Source: Xanthomonas campestris pv. phormiicola
Lineage (GTDB): Bacteria; Pseudomonadota; Gammaproteobacteria; Xanthomonadales; Xanthomonadaceae
Assembly (NCBI GenBank): GCA_025666215.1
Contig: CP102593.1
Coordinates: 1,935,001 to 1,999,000 of the forward strand
Length of the DNA stretch: 64,000 nt
Direction of reading: 5' to 3'
The translations under genes and the position numbers were made by a program. Positions 37,659 to 48,031 of the stretch are shown here, piece after piece. The stretch's first letter is position 1; each line of letters opens with the position of its first letter. The notes under the pieces were generated by a model, which did no database searches, was not told where the DNA came from, and saw only the letters and a program-made list of their open reading frames with translations.

Positions 37659-39287
37659 TTGAAGACTCTGTCGATGGGCTGCCTGCTGCTGGCGATGGCC
37701 GCCACCGCGCAGGCGCAAGCGCCGGCCGCGGTCGACGCCAACGCCAACGCCAACGCCAACGCCGCATTGCCGCCTGCGCTGCAGGACCTGGATGCGCGGG
37801 TCGAGCGCGTGCGCAAGCAGTTCGACGTGCCCGGCATCGCCATCGCCATCGTCAAGGACGGGCAGGTGGTGCTGGAGCGCGGCTACGGCGTGCGCGAACT
37901 GGGCAAGCCCGAGCCGGTGGACGCGCAGACCCTGTTCGCGATCGCCTCCAACACCAAGGCGTTCACCGCCGCGGCGCTGTCGATCCTGGCCGACGAGGGC
38001 AAGCTGAAACTCGACGACCGGGTCATCGAACACCTGCCGTGGTTCCAGATGGCCGATCCCTACGTGACCCGCGAGATGCGCGTGCGCGACCTGCTCAGCC
38101 ACCGCAGCGGGCTGAGCCTGGGCGCCGGCGACCTGCTGTTCTGGCCGGCGACCAGCTACAGCAACGAGGACGTGGTGCGGCGCCTGGCGCAGGTGCCGCT
38201 GAAGGGCAGCTTCCGCGACCGCTATGCCTACGACAACATCCTCTACGCGGTGGCGCAGAAGGTGATCGAGCAGGTCTCCGGGCAGTCCTACGCCGAGTTC
38301 GTGCGCCAGCGCATCTTCGTGCCGGTGGGCATGAGCGGCACGCGCATCAACAGCGACTACCTGCAGCCGGGCGATCGCGCCGCGGTCGGCCATGCCAGGT
38401 TCGATTTCCGCGAGCTGCGTCCGGTGCCGCCGCTGACCTGGTCGAACAATTCCGGCGCCGGCGGCATCTATGCCAGCGTGCACGACATGGCCAAGTGGAT
38501 GCAGGTGCAGCTCGACGGCGGCCGCCTGCCGTCGGCCGATGGCCAGGAGCGGCGTTTGTTCAGTGCGCAGCGGCAGCAGGAGATGTGGCAGGTGATCACC
38601 CCGATCGCCATCGCCGAGCCGAGCGTGCCGCAACTGCTGCCGGCCAAGCCGAACTTCGCCGGCTACGGCGAGGGCTGGAGCCTGAGCGACTATCGCGGGC
38701 ACAAGCTGGTCTGGCACACCGGCGGCTGGCCGGGCATGGTGTCGCGGCTGACCCTGCTGCCGGAGCAGAAACTGGGCGTGATCGTGCTGACCAATCAGGA
38801 AGTGGGCGCCGCGTTCAACGCGCTCACCCTGCAGGTGCTCGACGCCTACCTGGGCGCGCCGGCGACCGACTGGACCGCCGCCTATGCCGCCGCGGTGGCC
38901 AAGGCCGACGCGAAGGCCGACGAGGACTGGCACAAGCACCAGGCCGCGCGCGACGCCACCTCCAAGCCATCGTTGCCGCTGGCCGGTTACGCAGGGACTT
39001 ATCGCGATCCGTGGTACGGCGAGGTGGCGATCGTGCAGCGCGGCAAGCAGTTGGAACTGCGCTTCAGCAAGACCGCGCAACTGGTCGGCACGCTGGAGCA
39101 CTGGCAGCACGACACCTTCATCGTGCGCTGGCGCGACCGTTCGCTCAATGCCGATGCCTTCGTCAATTTCGCGCTGACGCCGGACGGCAAGGTGCGCGAA
39201 GTGCGCATGGAGGCGATTTCGCCGCTGACCGATTTCAGCTTCGACTTCCAGGATCTGCTGCTGACCCCGGTGGCCGCCGCGTCGTGA
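37659..39287 (+). CDS. exported serine hydrolase, class C beta-lactamase-like
   Basis: About 542 residues from a TTG at 37659, favoured by GGAG eight bases upstream; the ATG at 37674 is an alternative. Signal peptide MGCLLLAMAATAQAQA, then a NANANANA stretch from a (AACGCC) repeat. Catalytic SxxK in AIASNTKAF (Ser near 97), YxN in YAYDNILY (near 190), and HTGG in LVWHTGGWPG (near 352). A C-terminal DUF3471-like domain follows from about residue 440. CubicO-type peptidase/esterase; the substrate is unknown. Confidence 0.9.
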   Translation: MKTLSMGCLLLAMAATAQAQAPAAVDANANANANAALPPALQDLDARVERVRKQFDVPGIAIAIVKDGQVVLERGYGVRELGKPEPVDAQTLFAIASNTKAFTAAALSILADEGKLKLDDRVIEHLPWFQMADPYVTREMRVRDLLSHRSGLSLGAGDLLFWPATSYSNEDVVRRLAQVPLKGSFRDRYAYDNILYAVAQKVIEQVSGQSYAEFVRQRIFVPVGMSGTRINSDYLQPGDRAAVGHARFDFRELRPVPPLTWSNNSGAGGIYASVHDMAKWMQVQLDGGRLPSADGQERRLFSAQRQQEMWQVITPIAIAEPSVPQLLPAKPNFAGYGEGWSLSDYRGHKLVWHTGGWPGMVSRLTLLPEQKLGVIVLTNQEVGAAFNALTLQVLDAYLGAPATDWTAAYAAAVAKADAKADEDWHKHQAARDATSKPSLPLAGYAGTYRDPWYGEVAIVQRGKQLELRFSKTAQLVGTLEHWQHDTFIVRWRDRSLNADAFVNFALTPDGKVREVRMEAISPLTDFSFDFQDLLLTPVAAAS

Positions 39288-39301
39288 GCGAGGCGATGCC
39301 G

Positions 39302-39694
39302 ATGCTCTCGCATGTGCACCTCGGGGTGAACGACTTTCCGGCCGCGTTCGCGTTCTACGCGCCGCTGTTGCAGGCGCTGGGGCAGCAGCTGAAATTTCGC
39401 GACGACGTGCGCGGCTGGGCCGGCTGGACGCCGCCGGATGCGCCGCGGCCGCTGCTGCTGATCGGCCGTGCCTTCGATGGCCGGCCGGCGACCCCCGGCA
39501 ACGGGCAGATGCTCGCATTGCAGGCGGCGAACCGGACGCAGGTGGAGCGCTGCCATGCGCTGGCGCTGGCCCAGGGCGCGCGCTGCGAAGGCGCGCCCGG
39601 GCTGCGCCCGCACTATCATCCGGACTATTACGGCGCGTACTTCCGCGACCTGGACGGGAACAAGCTGTGCGTGTGCTGCCATGGCGCGGAATGA
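39302..39694 (+). CDS. VOC-family protein (glyoxalase-like)
   Basis: About 130 residues, one VOC fold. MLSHVHLGVNDFPAAFAFYA with the metal-site His, and YYGAYFRDLDGNKLCVCCHG with the second family motif. The ATG at 39302 is chosen because GAGG lies eight bases before it; a GTG at 39284 overlaps the stop of the hydrolase gene and is also in frame. Substrate unknown. Confidence 0.88.
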   Translation: MLSHVHLGVNDFPAAFAFYAPLLQALGQQLKFRDDVRGWAGWTPPDAPRPLLLIGRAFDGRPATPGNGQMLALQAANRTQVERCHALALAQGARCEGAPGLRPHYHPDYYGAYFRDLDGNKLCVCCHGAE

Positions 39695-39811
39695 GCGCGG
39701 CGGCGATGCCGCTGTCCGCGTTTCGCTGCGCGGCGTCGCCGAGTCGGGAATGGACGCAGATCGGCAGGTCGATGGGGAACGGCTGCCTGGCCGCACGCAG
39801 ACAGAGGCGGC

Positions 39812-40263
39812 TTAACGCCGTGCCTGGATCGCGAGCCTGAAACGCTGTTTCGGCTCGTCCGTCGCACCGAGCCGCCGGTAGAAACCGATGGCCGGCGCGT
39901 TCCAGCACGGCGTCAGCCATTCCACACGCTCGGCACCGTGCTCGCAGGCGTGGCCGACGACGGCATCCAGCAACGCTCGGCCGAGTCCTTTCCGCGCCAC
40001 TGCTCGCGCAGAGACAGGCAGTCGAGATGGAACATGCGGCGTCCGCGCCAGGTGCAGAAGCCGGCATGCCCGCTGGCGTAGCCGATCGCGACCGCGGCCT
40101 CTTCGGCGACCCAGGCGAACACCGCGGGCGATGCACCCGACAGCCCGGCGCGCAAACCGTCCGCATCGGGTGCCGTGCCTGCCGGCGCGCGTTCGAAGCG
40201 GGCATGCGCCGCGCACAGGGTGACCAGTGCCGCACTGTCGTCGGCGCCGGCGCGGCGGATCAT
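39812..40263 (-). pseudogene. GNAT acetyltransferase with one frameshift
   Basis: The N-terminal frame from the ATG at 40263 gives MIRRAGADDSAALVTLC and FHLDCLSLREQWRG; the C-terminal half KGLGRALLDAVVGHACEHGA and NAPAIGFYRRLGA lies in another frame. The break is at about 39993, where CGCGG-AAAGGACTC lacks one base for an R-G-K-G-L-G acetyl-CoA loop. The start overlaps the rhodanese stop (ATGA). A single lesion, so a base-call error or recent loss cannot be told apart. Confidence 0.82.
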
Positions 40264-40676
40264 GCGGGGTCCGCGCCGGTGGCGCCGCGCACCAGCGCGA
40301 AGCCTTCGTCCAGCCAGCCGGTGATGCCGCCGATCATCAGCTTCACCGGGCGTTGCAGCGTGGCCAGGCGCAGCGCCGCCTTGTCGGCGCCATTGCAATG
40401 CGGGCCGGCGCAATACACCACGAACAGGGTGTCGGCCGGATAGGCGGACAGCTTGCCCGGGACGAGCTTGGCGTGCGGCAGGTTGATCGCGCCCGGCAGG
40501 TGGCCCTGTGCGTACAGCGCCGGGGAACGGACATCGAGCAGGACGAAGCCAGCATCGGCGGCGGACACCGCTTCGTGCACATCCCAGCAATCGGTTTCCA
40601 GCGACCGCTTGGCGGCGAAATGGCGCAGCGCCTCGGCGCTGGAGGCGGCAGGTGTCTGCAGCACGGGGTTGGGCAT
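40260..40676 (-). CDS. rhodanese-domain protein
   Basis: About 138 residues. DAGFVLLDVRSPALYAQGHL and GAINLPHAKL are the CH2-like motif; the catalytic loop is VVYCAGPHCNGADKAA, with Cys in CAGPHC. Divergent from the FtrA regulator gene with a 91-base spacer; this pairing is common and suggests FtrA controls it. It is translationally coupled to the acetyltransferase remnant downstream. Confidence 0.9.
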   Translation of the reverse strand: MPNPVLQTPAASSAEALRHFAAKRSLETDCWDVHEAVSAADAGFVLLDVRSPALYAQGHLPGAINLPHAKLVPGKLSAYPADTLFVVYCAGPHCNGADKAALRLATLQRPVKLMIGGITGWLDEGFALVRGATGADPA

Positions 40677-40700
40677 GGGCGTGTCCTCGGGATGGGAGCG

Positions 40701-40737
40701 GCCAGTGTGCCGCCGGCGCCACGGCGGCTACACTGGC
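40701..40737. promoter_or_regulatory. dyad in the ftrA/rhodanese divergent spacer
   Basis: GCCAGTGT-G-CCGCCG (40701-40715) against CGGCGG-CT-ACACTGGC (40722-40737). The outer eight-base arms GCCAGTGT / ACACTGGC are perfect. The dyad fills the middle of the 91-base divergent region and is a candidate FtrA operator. Confidence 0.5.
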
Positions 40738-40767
40738 AGGGTTGACGAACATCGGTCGTTTTCTGCC

Positions 40768-41730
40768 ATGACCAAAAAGCCGCCCTACGTGGTCGCGCTG
40801 GCCTATCCGAACCTGTGCCTGTTCGAGTTCGGCATCGCCGCCGAGCTGTTCGGCCTGCCGCGGCCGGAACTGGACGTGCCGTGGTACCGCTTCGGCGTGG
40901 CGATGACCGCGCGCAAGGTGCACAGCGGCATCGGCGGGCTGCGGGTCGCCGCCGACGGCGGACTGGAACTGCTGCGCAAGGCGCACACCATCGTGGTGCC
41001 GGGCTGGAGCGGGCCGGCGGTGTTGCCGGCTGCCGCGTTGAAGGCCGCCCTGTGCGCTGCGCACGCCCGCGGCGCGCGGCTGCTGTCGATCTGCTCGGGC
41101 GCGTTCCTGCTCGGCCATTGCGGGCTGCTCGACGGGCGCAGGGCGACCACGCATTGGCGTTACGCGCAGCAGTTCCGTGACCGCTTCCCGGCCAGCACCC
41201 TGGTCTGCGATGCGCTGTACGTGGAAGACGGCCGCATCGTGACCTCGGCCGGCAGCGCCGCCGGCATCGATGCCGGCCTGCACCTGATCCGCAGCGACTT
41301 CGGCACCGCCGTGGCCAACCGCGTGGCGCAGCGCCTGGTGATGCTGCCGCACCGCGAGGGCGGGCAACGCCAGTTCGTCGCCAGCCCGGTCGTCGCGCCG
41401 CGCCGCCATCCGTTCGACGGCGTGTTCGACTGGGCGCGGCAGCAACTGCATGCCGGCATCGGCGCTGCGGACCTGGCCCGGGCCGCGGCGATGAGCGAGC
41501 GCAACTTCTATCGCCGCTTCAAGGCGGCGATCGGCACCACCCCGGCGCACTGGCTGCAGCAGGAGCGGGTACGCGCGGCGAAAGCCTTGCTGGAGGACGG
41601 ACGGCTGGATCTGGAGCGGGTGGCCGCGGCCTGCGGCTTCGAGACGCTGGAGGCGTTCCGGGCCGCGTTCCGGCGCAACGTGGGCGTGGCGCCATCGGTG
41701 TACCGCAGCGGCTTCGGGCCGTTCGCCTGA
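40768..41730 (+). CDS. ftrA: FtrA-type regulator (DJ-1/PfpI domain plus AraC HTH)
   Basis: About 320 residues. The N-terminal GATase1-like domain runs to about 190 (VVALAYPNLCLFEFGIAAEL, LLSICSGAFLLGHCGLLDGR with the nucleophile-elbow Cys, TSAGSAAGIDAGLHLIRSDF). The C-terminal AraC HTH includes MSERNFYRRFKAAIGTTPAH and VAAACGFETLEAFRAAFRRN. Divergent from the rhodanese gene, the usual FtrA context. Start at the ATG at 40768. The effector is unknown. Confidence 0.92.
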   Translation: MTKKPPYVVALAYPNLCLFEFGIAAELFGLPRPELDVPWYRFGVAMTARKVHSGIGGLRVAADGGLELLRKAHTIVVPGWSGPAVLPAAALKAALCAAHARGARLLSICSGAFLLGHCGLLDGRRATTHWRYAQQFRDRFPASTLVCDALYVEDGRIVTSAGSAAGIDAGLHLIRSDFGTAVANRVAQRLVMLPHREGGQRQFVASPVVAPRRHPFDGVFDWARQQLHAGIGAADLARAAAMSERNFYRRFKAAIGTTPAHWLQQERVRAAKALLEDGRLDLERVAAACGFETLEAFRAAFRRNVGVAPSVYRSGFGPFA

Positions 41731-41830
41731 GGCCGGAACGCGTGCGCACGCCGCGCCGCCCGGCGCAAGCACACACGGCGAGAACACCGGCATCGGCTAC
41801 GCTGCGCGTCTTGCAAGAGGATGGTCTGCA

Positions 41831-43663
<1,833 letters not shown>

Positions 43664-43671
43664 GCTGCCTG

Positions 43672-43705
43672 CGCCATGGCCGAGCGTGCGCGCTCGGCCA
43701 TGGCG
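43672..43705 (+). terminator. 15-base perfect hairpin after the ABC exporter gene
   Basis: CGCCATGGCCGAGCG-TGCG-CGCTCGGCCATGGCG, nine bases after the stop codon. There is no T-run, so the mode of action is unclear, but the position fits a 3'-end structure. Confidence 0.6.
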
Positions 43706-43846
43706 TGCCGCTGCGGCGATGCGCGAGCGGTCCGGCGCGGCAAGCCTTGGCGAGGGGCGGCGCCGCCGGTCGCAGGCCGGCACGCAGGTGCTTGAGCCAC
43801 CGGCATGCCGATCCTGGCGCTGCTGCGCGTTTTCGCGGGCGGCGGC

Positions 43847-45325
43847 TCAGCCTTGCGGCGAAAGATGGCCGCCGCCCGGCAGCTCCCAGCGTTTGCCGCC
43901 GAGCCAGCGGTTTCCGGGCTGCCGCGGGTCGTAACGGATCTCGTGGCCCTGGCTGTCGATATGCGCCAGTTTCTCCTGCGGCGTCGTGCCGGCCAGGGTC
44001 AGTCCGGCCACGCGCGAATCGCCGGTGACGATCCAGCGGCTGCTGGCGTCCAGCGACAGCGACGCGCCCTCGCTGCGGCCATGCAGCGTGCTTTGCGTGG
44101 TCAGCTCCAGGCTGACGCTGCCGCCATCGGCGGCGACCACGTCGCCGGGCAAGGTCTGCCGATTGGCCTGGACCAGCGCCTGGCCGCCATTGCGACCGGG
44201 CGTCCCCCATTGCCCCGCCGCCGCCTTGATCAGCACGCCGGAATCGGCAGTCAGGGCGACGTTCTCCAGCACGATCTGGCCTTGCGTGTTGGTCACGTAG
44301 AACAGCGGTCCCTGCTGCGCATGGAAACTGCCGCCGTGCTGCACATACACGCTGAGCTGGCCATGCGCGTCGCCGGAAAAGCTCTGGTACAGCATCGCGC
44401 CGCGCTCGCGTGCGGCCCGCAGATCGCTGTCGATCACCTCGATCCGGTTGGAACCTTCGATGACCGCCGCTTCCGCGCCCGTTGCCTGGACCTGCACGCC
44501 GCGAATGCGGATGTCACCGGTGGAATACAGTCCCGGGGAGCGGTAGCCATGGCTGAGCAGGCGCCCCCCCTCGACCTGGATGGTGCCGCCACCGCGATCG
44601 GTGGCCACCGCCGCCGCGCTTTCGTCGAAGGTTTCGATCTGCACCTGGCGCAGTTGCAGGTGACCGCCGCGGGTCGCGTCCACGCCATGCGCGCCGACGC
44701 CGTGCGCGGTGATCCGCACCTGCTCCAGCGTGGCCTGGCTGGCGGCATCGGCCACAGACACCGCGTTGGCGCCGATGCCGTTGGCCACGATCTGTCCGCC
44801 GTGCATGCGCAGTTGCCCGTCCGCGGTGACCAGCACTGCGGCATTGAGGCCGTAGAAGCTGCTGTTCTCGTGCGACGAGGAGTCGCCATGCTTGTCGATC
44901 TGCGCGTCGAGCAACTGCAGCACGCCGCGTTGCCTGACCCAGATCGACGACACGTCGGCGGCATCGGCCGGATAGTGGCGCGCACGTTCGGGTGCCGGTA
45001 CGGCGGCGTCGACCGTGTAGGCGCCGCGCAGGGTGTAGGCGCGCGCGCCACCCGGTGGCGGGCCGGGCGGCCTTGCGCCGCCCTTGGCGCTGGCGCCGTG
45101 CCTGCCCTGCGGTGGCGGCATGCCGTCCGGTGGCGGGCATGGCGGTGCGTCGCCGGACCCCGGCGGCGGGCCCGGCGGTGCAGCGCCATCAGCGTCCGGT
45201 GGCGGACCCGGCGGCGTGCAGGCGCTGGCGGCAGGGGACTGCGCGGGGGTGCTACCGTCGGCGGCGTTCGCGCAGGCGACCGCCAACAGCAACGCGGGGA
45301 GCAGCAGGGTGACAGGCGATTTCAC
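43847..45325 (-). CDS. exported right-handed beta-helix protein with Pro-rich linker
   Basis: About 492 residues from a GTG at 45325 with GAGG six bases upstream. Signal peptide LLLPALLLAVACANA, then a Pro/Gly-rich linker (PPGPPPDADG, PPGPPPGSGD). From about residue 95 on, short repeated strands such as VQLRMHGGQIV-like turns (TLEQVRITAHGVGAHGV, LRQVQIETFDESAAAVATD, IQVEGGRLLSHGYRSPGLYS) predict a pectate-lyase-type or autotransporter-passenger helix. No C-terminal beta-barrel follows; the protein ends in WELPGGGHLSPQG. I do not recognise a catalytic site. Confidence 0.78.
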   Translation of the reverse strand: MKSPVTLLLPALLLAVACANAADGSTPAQSPAASACTPPGPPPDADGAAPPGPPPGSGDAPPCPPPDGMPPPQGRHGASAKGGARPPGPPPGGARAYTLRGAYTVDAAVPAPERARHYPADAADVSSIWVRQRGVLQLLDAQIDKHGDSSSHENSSFYGLNAAVLVTADGQLRMHGGQIVANGIGANAVSVADAASQATLEQVRITAHGVGAHGVDATRGGHLQLRQVQIETFDESAAAVATDRGGGTIQVEGGRLLSHGYRSPGLYSTGDIRIRGVQVQATGAEAAVIEGSNRIEVIDSDLRAARERGAMLYQSFSGDAHGQLSVYVQHGGSFHAQQGPLFYVTNTQGQIVLENVALTADSGVLIKAAAGQWGTPGRNGGQALVQANRQTLPGDVVAADGGSVSLELTTQSTLHGRSEGASLSLDASSRWIVTGDSRVAGLTLAGTTPQEKLAHIDSQGHEIRYDPRQPGNRWLGGKRWELPGGGHLSPQG

Positions 45326-45647
45326 GATGAGCCTCGGCAAGCAGGATGACGTTGCCGATGCTAGGAGGGACGTGCGCGGCATGCGTGTCGTCGCATGTTC
45401 GGCACGATGCATTGCGATACAGAGCGTGCGGCAACGATACGTCCGCGCCGGCTCGGCTTGCCGTGGCTTGGCTGGAGCGCCGCGGCGATACGCAACGACA
45501 CAAAACGATGAGTGCGGCGCCAGCGTCGCGCCATCGCATGCGCGCTGTCGCCCCCACGGTTCGCTGCGCAAACCGCGGGCCCCGGCTCATCACCTTCCAG
45601 ATCCCCGCGCCTGTCGGCGCGCCCCCCTTGACTCAAGGGGGGCTTTT
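45326..45647 (+). ncRNA. possible small RNA ending at an orphan terminator
   Basis: The 404-base stretch 45326-45729 has no gene. It ends in a plus-strand terminator with no plus-strand gene before it. A short transcript starting somewhere in 45350-45600 is possible; no promoter is convincing, so the left end is arbitrary. Confidence 0.2.
45621..45647 (+). terminator. rho-independent terminator, plus strand
   Basis: GCCCCCCTT-GACTC-AAGGGGGGC followed by TTTT. The flanking genes are both on the minus strand, and the minus-strand reading lacks a T-run. Confidence 0.75.
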
Positions 45648-45695
45648 CTCCAGTTGGATCACGTGAAGGAATCAGGTGAGAGATAGCGTTTTTAC

Positions 45696-45728
45696 GAATC
45701 CCCACTCCCGAATCCCCACTCCCGGCCC
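45696..45728 (-). repeat. heptad array at the end of the DUF885 gene
   Basis: GAATCCCCACTCCC-type units in tandem, adjoining the stop codon of the DUF885 gene. G-rich on the transcribed minus strand. No inverted partner within 100 bases. Confidence 0.6.
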
Positions 45729-45729
45729 C

Positions 45730-47547
45730 TCACTGGATCGGCTCGTCCAGCATCAGCTCGCGCACGAAGCGCACCGGCGGCGCGCCGTAGGACAGCACCT
45801 GGTCGTGGTAGGCCTTCAGGTCGAAGGTGTCGCCGAGCTTGGCCTGCATCGCCTTGCGCAGGTCCAGGTGTTCCTGCACGCCGACGAAGTAGGTCGGCAA
45901 CTGCGCCGAGGTCAGCTGCGCGCGCACCCACTTGCCTTCGGCTTCGCTCTGCTGCTGGAAGGTGTCGTGCACCATCAGCCGCATCGCCTGTTCCTTGCTC
46001 CAGTTGTCCACGTGCACGCCCTGGTCGAGCAGCGCGTTGGCGATGCTGCGCAGGTAGAACTTCAGTTGCACCAGGTGGAACAGCGGATCGTTGTCCAGGT
46101 AACCCTGCTCCTGCATCATCCGCTCGGTGTACACGGCCCAACCCTCGGCGAACACGCCCGAGCGCAGCACGCCGCGCAGCGTGGAGGGGAACTTGGCCGA
46201 GTGCCAGCCTTCCACGTAATGGCCGGGCACGCCTTCGTGGATGCTCAGCAGGTGGATCATGCGGCCGTTGTATTCGCGCAGGAACGACTCGGCCTGCTGC
46301 GCGCTCCAGTCGTCGGGAATCGGCGACACCGCGTAGAAGGTCTTCAGGTTCTTGTCCAGCGGGCCGGGCGAGTCGCAGTACGCCACCGCCACGCCGCGCT
46401 GGAACTCGGGCATCAGGATGATGTCCACCGGCGCGTCGGGCAGGGTCAGCAGGTCCTTGGCGCGGACGAATTCGGTGGAGGAGGCCAGCGAGGCCTTGGC
46501 GTCCTCGACCACCTTGTCGCGCGCCGGGTGCTGCGCGTAGGCCAGTTCCAGCGCCGCCTCGATCGCGGCCTGCTGCTGCGCGTCGCTGGGCGCATCGACC
46601 AGCGCCGGCGCGTTCGGGCGGTCCTTCAGCACGGTGCGGGCGATGCCGTACATCTCCTCGCGCACGCGCTTGAGTTCGGCGTCGGCGCGTTGCTTGATCT
46701 CGGCGCGCGACAGCGAGGAGTTGAGCGCGAATTTCAGCTTCTGGTCGTAGTTTTCCGCACCGATGCGGAAGTCGCCCTTGGCGTTGGGCACCAGGGTCTT
46801 GTCCAGCCAGGTCTGCTGCTCGGCCACCGCCTGCTTCAGCCCGTCGATCGCCGCCTGCAGGCGCTGCGCGTCGGCGTCGGGCAGTTCCTTGACGTGCGGG
46901 ACGATGAAGGTGTCGACGATGCTGAGGATGCCCTGGTTCTGCTTGGCCACGGTCTGCGCGTTGATCAGCGGCACCCGCGCCGGGTCCAGGTTCGCGCGCG
47001 CCTGCGCGAACAGCGCCGGGATCTTCTCCATGCGCGCGGTGGCCGACTTCAGCCGCTGCGGCAGCGGCGCGAATTCGCGCGCCATCAGCCCGTAGATCGC
47101 GCCGCCGGCCAGGCCGTTGTAGACCTGCGGATCCCAGGCCCAGCTCTGCGCCACCTCGCTGCTCCAGATGTCCGACTGCAACTGGTTGCGCAGGATCGCC
47201 GCATCCACCTGGTTCTCGCGCGAGAGCTTGGTCACCTGCAGCTTGTCCAGGTCCGCCAGCAGCTGCTTGCTCGCCTCCAGGCTCTTCTGCCGGCCGGCGG
47301 CGCTGAGATCGTCCAGCTCGCTGTCGTAGCGGTGATCGCCGGTCTGGGTGGCGCCGACCGGGGACAGCTGCATCCAGGTGTCCACGGCACGCTTGGACAG
47401 CGCAGCGAAGCTGGCGTCGGCGGCCGGATCGGCGGCGTCGGCAGCGGCGCCGGGCGTGGCGGCGGACGCCGTCGTCGGCGCGTCGGCGGGCTTCTGGCAG
47501 CCGGCGAGGGCGGCGAGCAGGGCGGCAGCGAGCAGGTGCTTGCGCAT
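45730..47547 (-). CDS. DUF885-family exported lipoprotein
   Basis: About 605 residues. Lipobox MRKHLLAAALLAALAGCQKP; the start at 47547 fits that signal, although the frame extends upstream. The DUF885 core contains the peptidase-like metal motif HLLSIHEGVPGHYVEGWHS (HExxxxH near residue 439) and GVFAEGWAVYTERMMQEQGY downstream. Members are thought to be metallopeptidases, unproven. Periplasmic and membrane-anchored. Confidence 0.9.
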   Translation of the reverse strand: MRKHLLAAALLAALAGCQKPADAPTTASAATPGAAADAADPAADASFAALSKRAVDTWMQLSPVGATQTGDHRYDSELDDLSAAGRQKSLEASKQLLADLDKLQVTKLSRENQVDAAILRNQLQSDIWSSEVAQSWAWDPQVYNGLAGGAIYGLMAREFAPLPQRLKSATARMEKIPALFAQARANLDPARVPLINAQTVAKQNQGILSIVDTFIVPHVKELPDADAQRLQAAIDGLKQAVAEQQTWLDKTLVPNAKGDFRIGAENYDQKLKFALNSSLSRAEIKQRADAELKRVREEMYGIARTVLKDRPNAPALVDAPSDAQQQAAIEAALELAYAQHPARDKVVEDAKASLASSTEFVRAKDLLTLPDAPVDIILMPEFQRGVAVAYCDSPGPLDKNLKTFYAVSPIPDDWSAQQAESFLREYNGRMIHLLSIHEGVPGHYVEGWHSAKFPSTLRGVLRSGVFAEGWAVYTERMMQEQGYLDNDPLFHLVQLKFYLRSIANALLDQGVHVDNWSKEQAMRLMVHDTFQQQSEAEGKWVRAQLTSAQLPTYFVGVQEHLDLRKAMQAKLGDTFDLKAYHDQVLSYGAPPVRFVRELMLDEPIQ

Positions 47548-47651
47548 CGGGTTTCCTGTGGCGAGTCGATCCGCAAGCATAGGCGGCCGCGGCGGCGCGC
47601 GCACCTGCCGTTCGATTACTCTGGCGCTTCTTCTTGGACGGGAGTGCAGGG

Positions 47652-47999
47652 ATGAACGATACGGGCAGCTGCCATTGCGGGGGTAGCGCATTCGAATTGG
47701 AAATCGAGGCGCCGATCGCCGAGGTCAACTGTTCGTTGTGCCGCCGCCGCGGCGGATTGCTGTGGTTCGGCGCGCGCGCGGTGCTGACGCTGCGCAGCGC
47801 GCCGCAGGCCTTGGGCACGTATCGGTTCAATCGCCAGCACATCGACCATCACCATTGCCCGGACTGCGGCATCGCGCCGTTCAGCGAAGGCGCCCATCCC
47901 AAGACCGGCGAGGCGACGGTGGCGGTCAACGTGCGCTGCCTGCCGCAGCTGGACCTGGGCGCGCTGCAGGTGCATACCGTCGACGGAGCCAGCCTGTGA
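47652..47999 (+). CDS. GFA-family protein (glutathione-dependent formaldehyde-activating enzyme-like)
   Basis: About 115 residues. Zinc ligands are arranged as in GFA proteins: GSCHCGGSAF, NCSLCRRRGGLLW and HHHCPDCGIAPFSEG. It ends in VAVNVRCLPQLDLG, also typical. Role in detoxification is inferred from family. Start at the ATG at 47652. Confidence 0.9.
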   Translation: MNDTGSCHCGGSAFELEIEAPIAEVNCSLCRRRGGLLWFGARAVLTLRSAPQALGTYRFNRQHIDHHHCPDCGIAPFSEGAHPKTGEATVAVNVRCLPQLDLGALQVHTVDGASL

Positions 48000-48031
48000 C
48001 GGCGCGCTCGTGGTACTGGTGGCTACCTACC

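Noticed and set aside
37740..37764. Phase variation through the AACGCC repeat in the serine hydrolase gene.
   Set aside because: The unit is six bases, so gain or loss keeps the frame; it only changes linker length.
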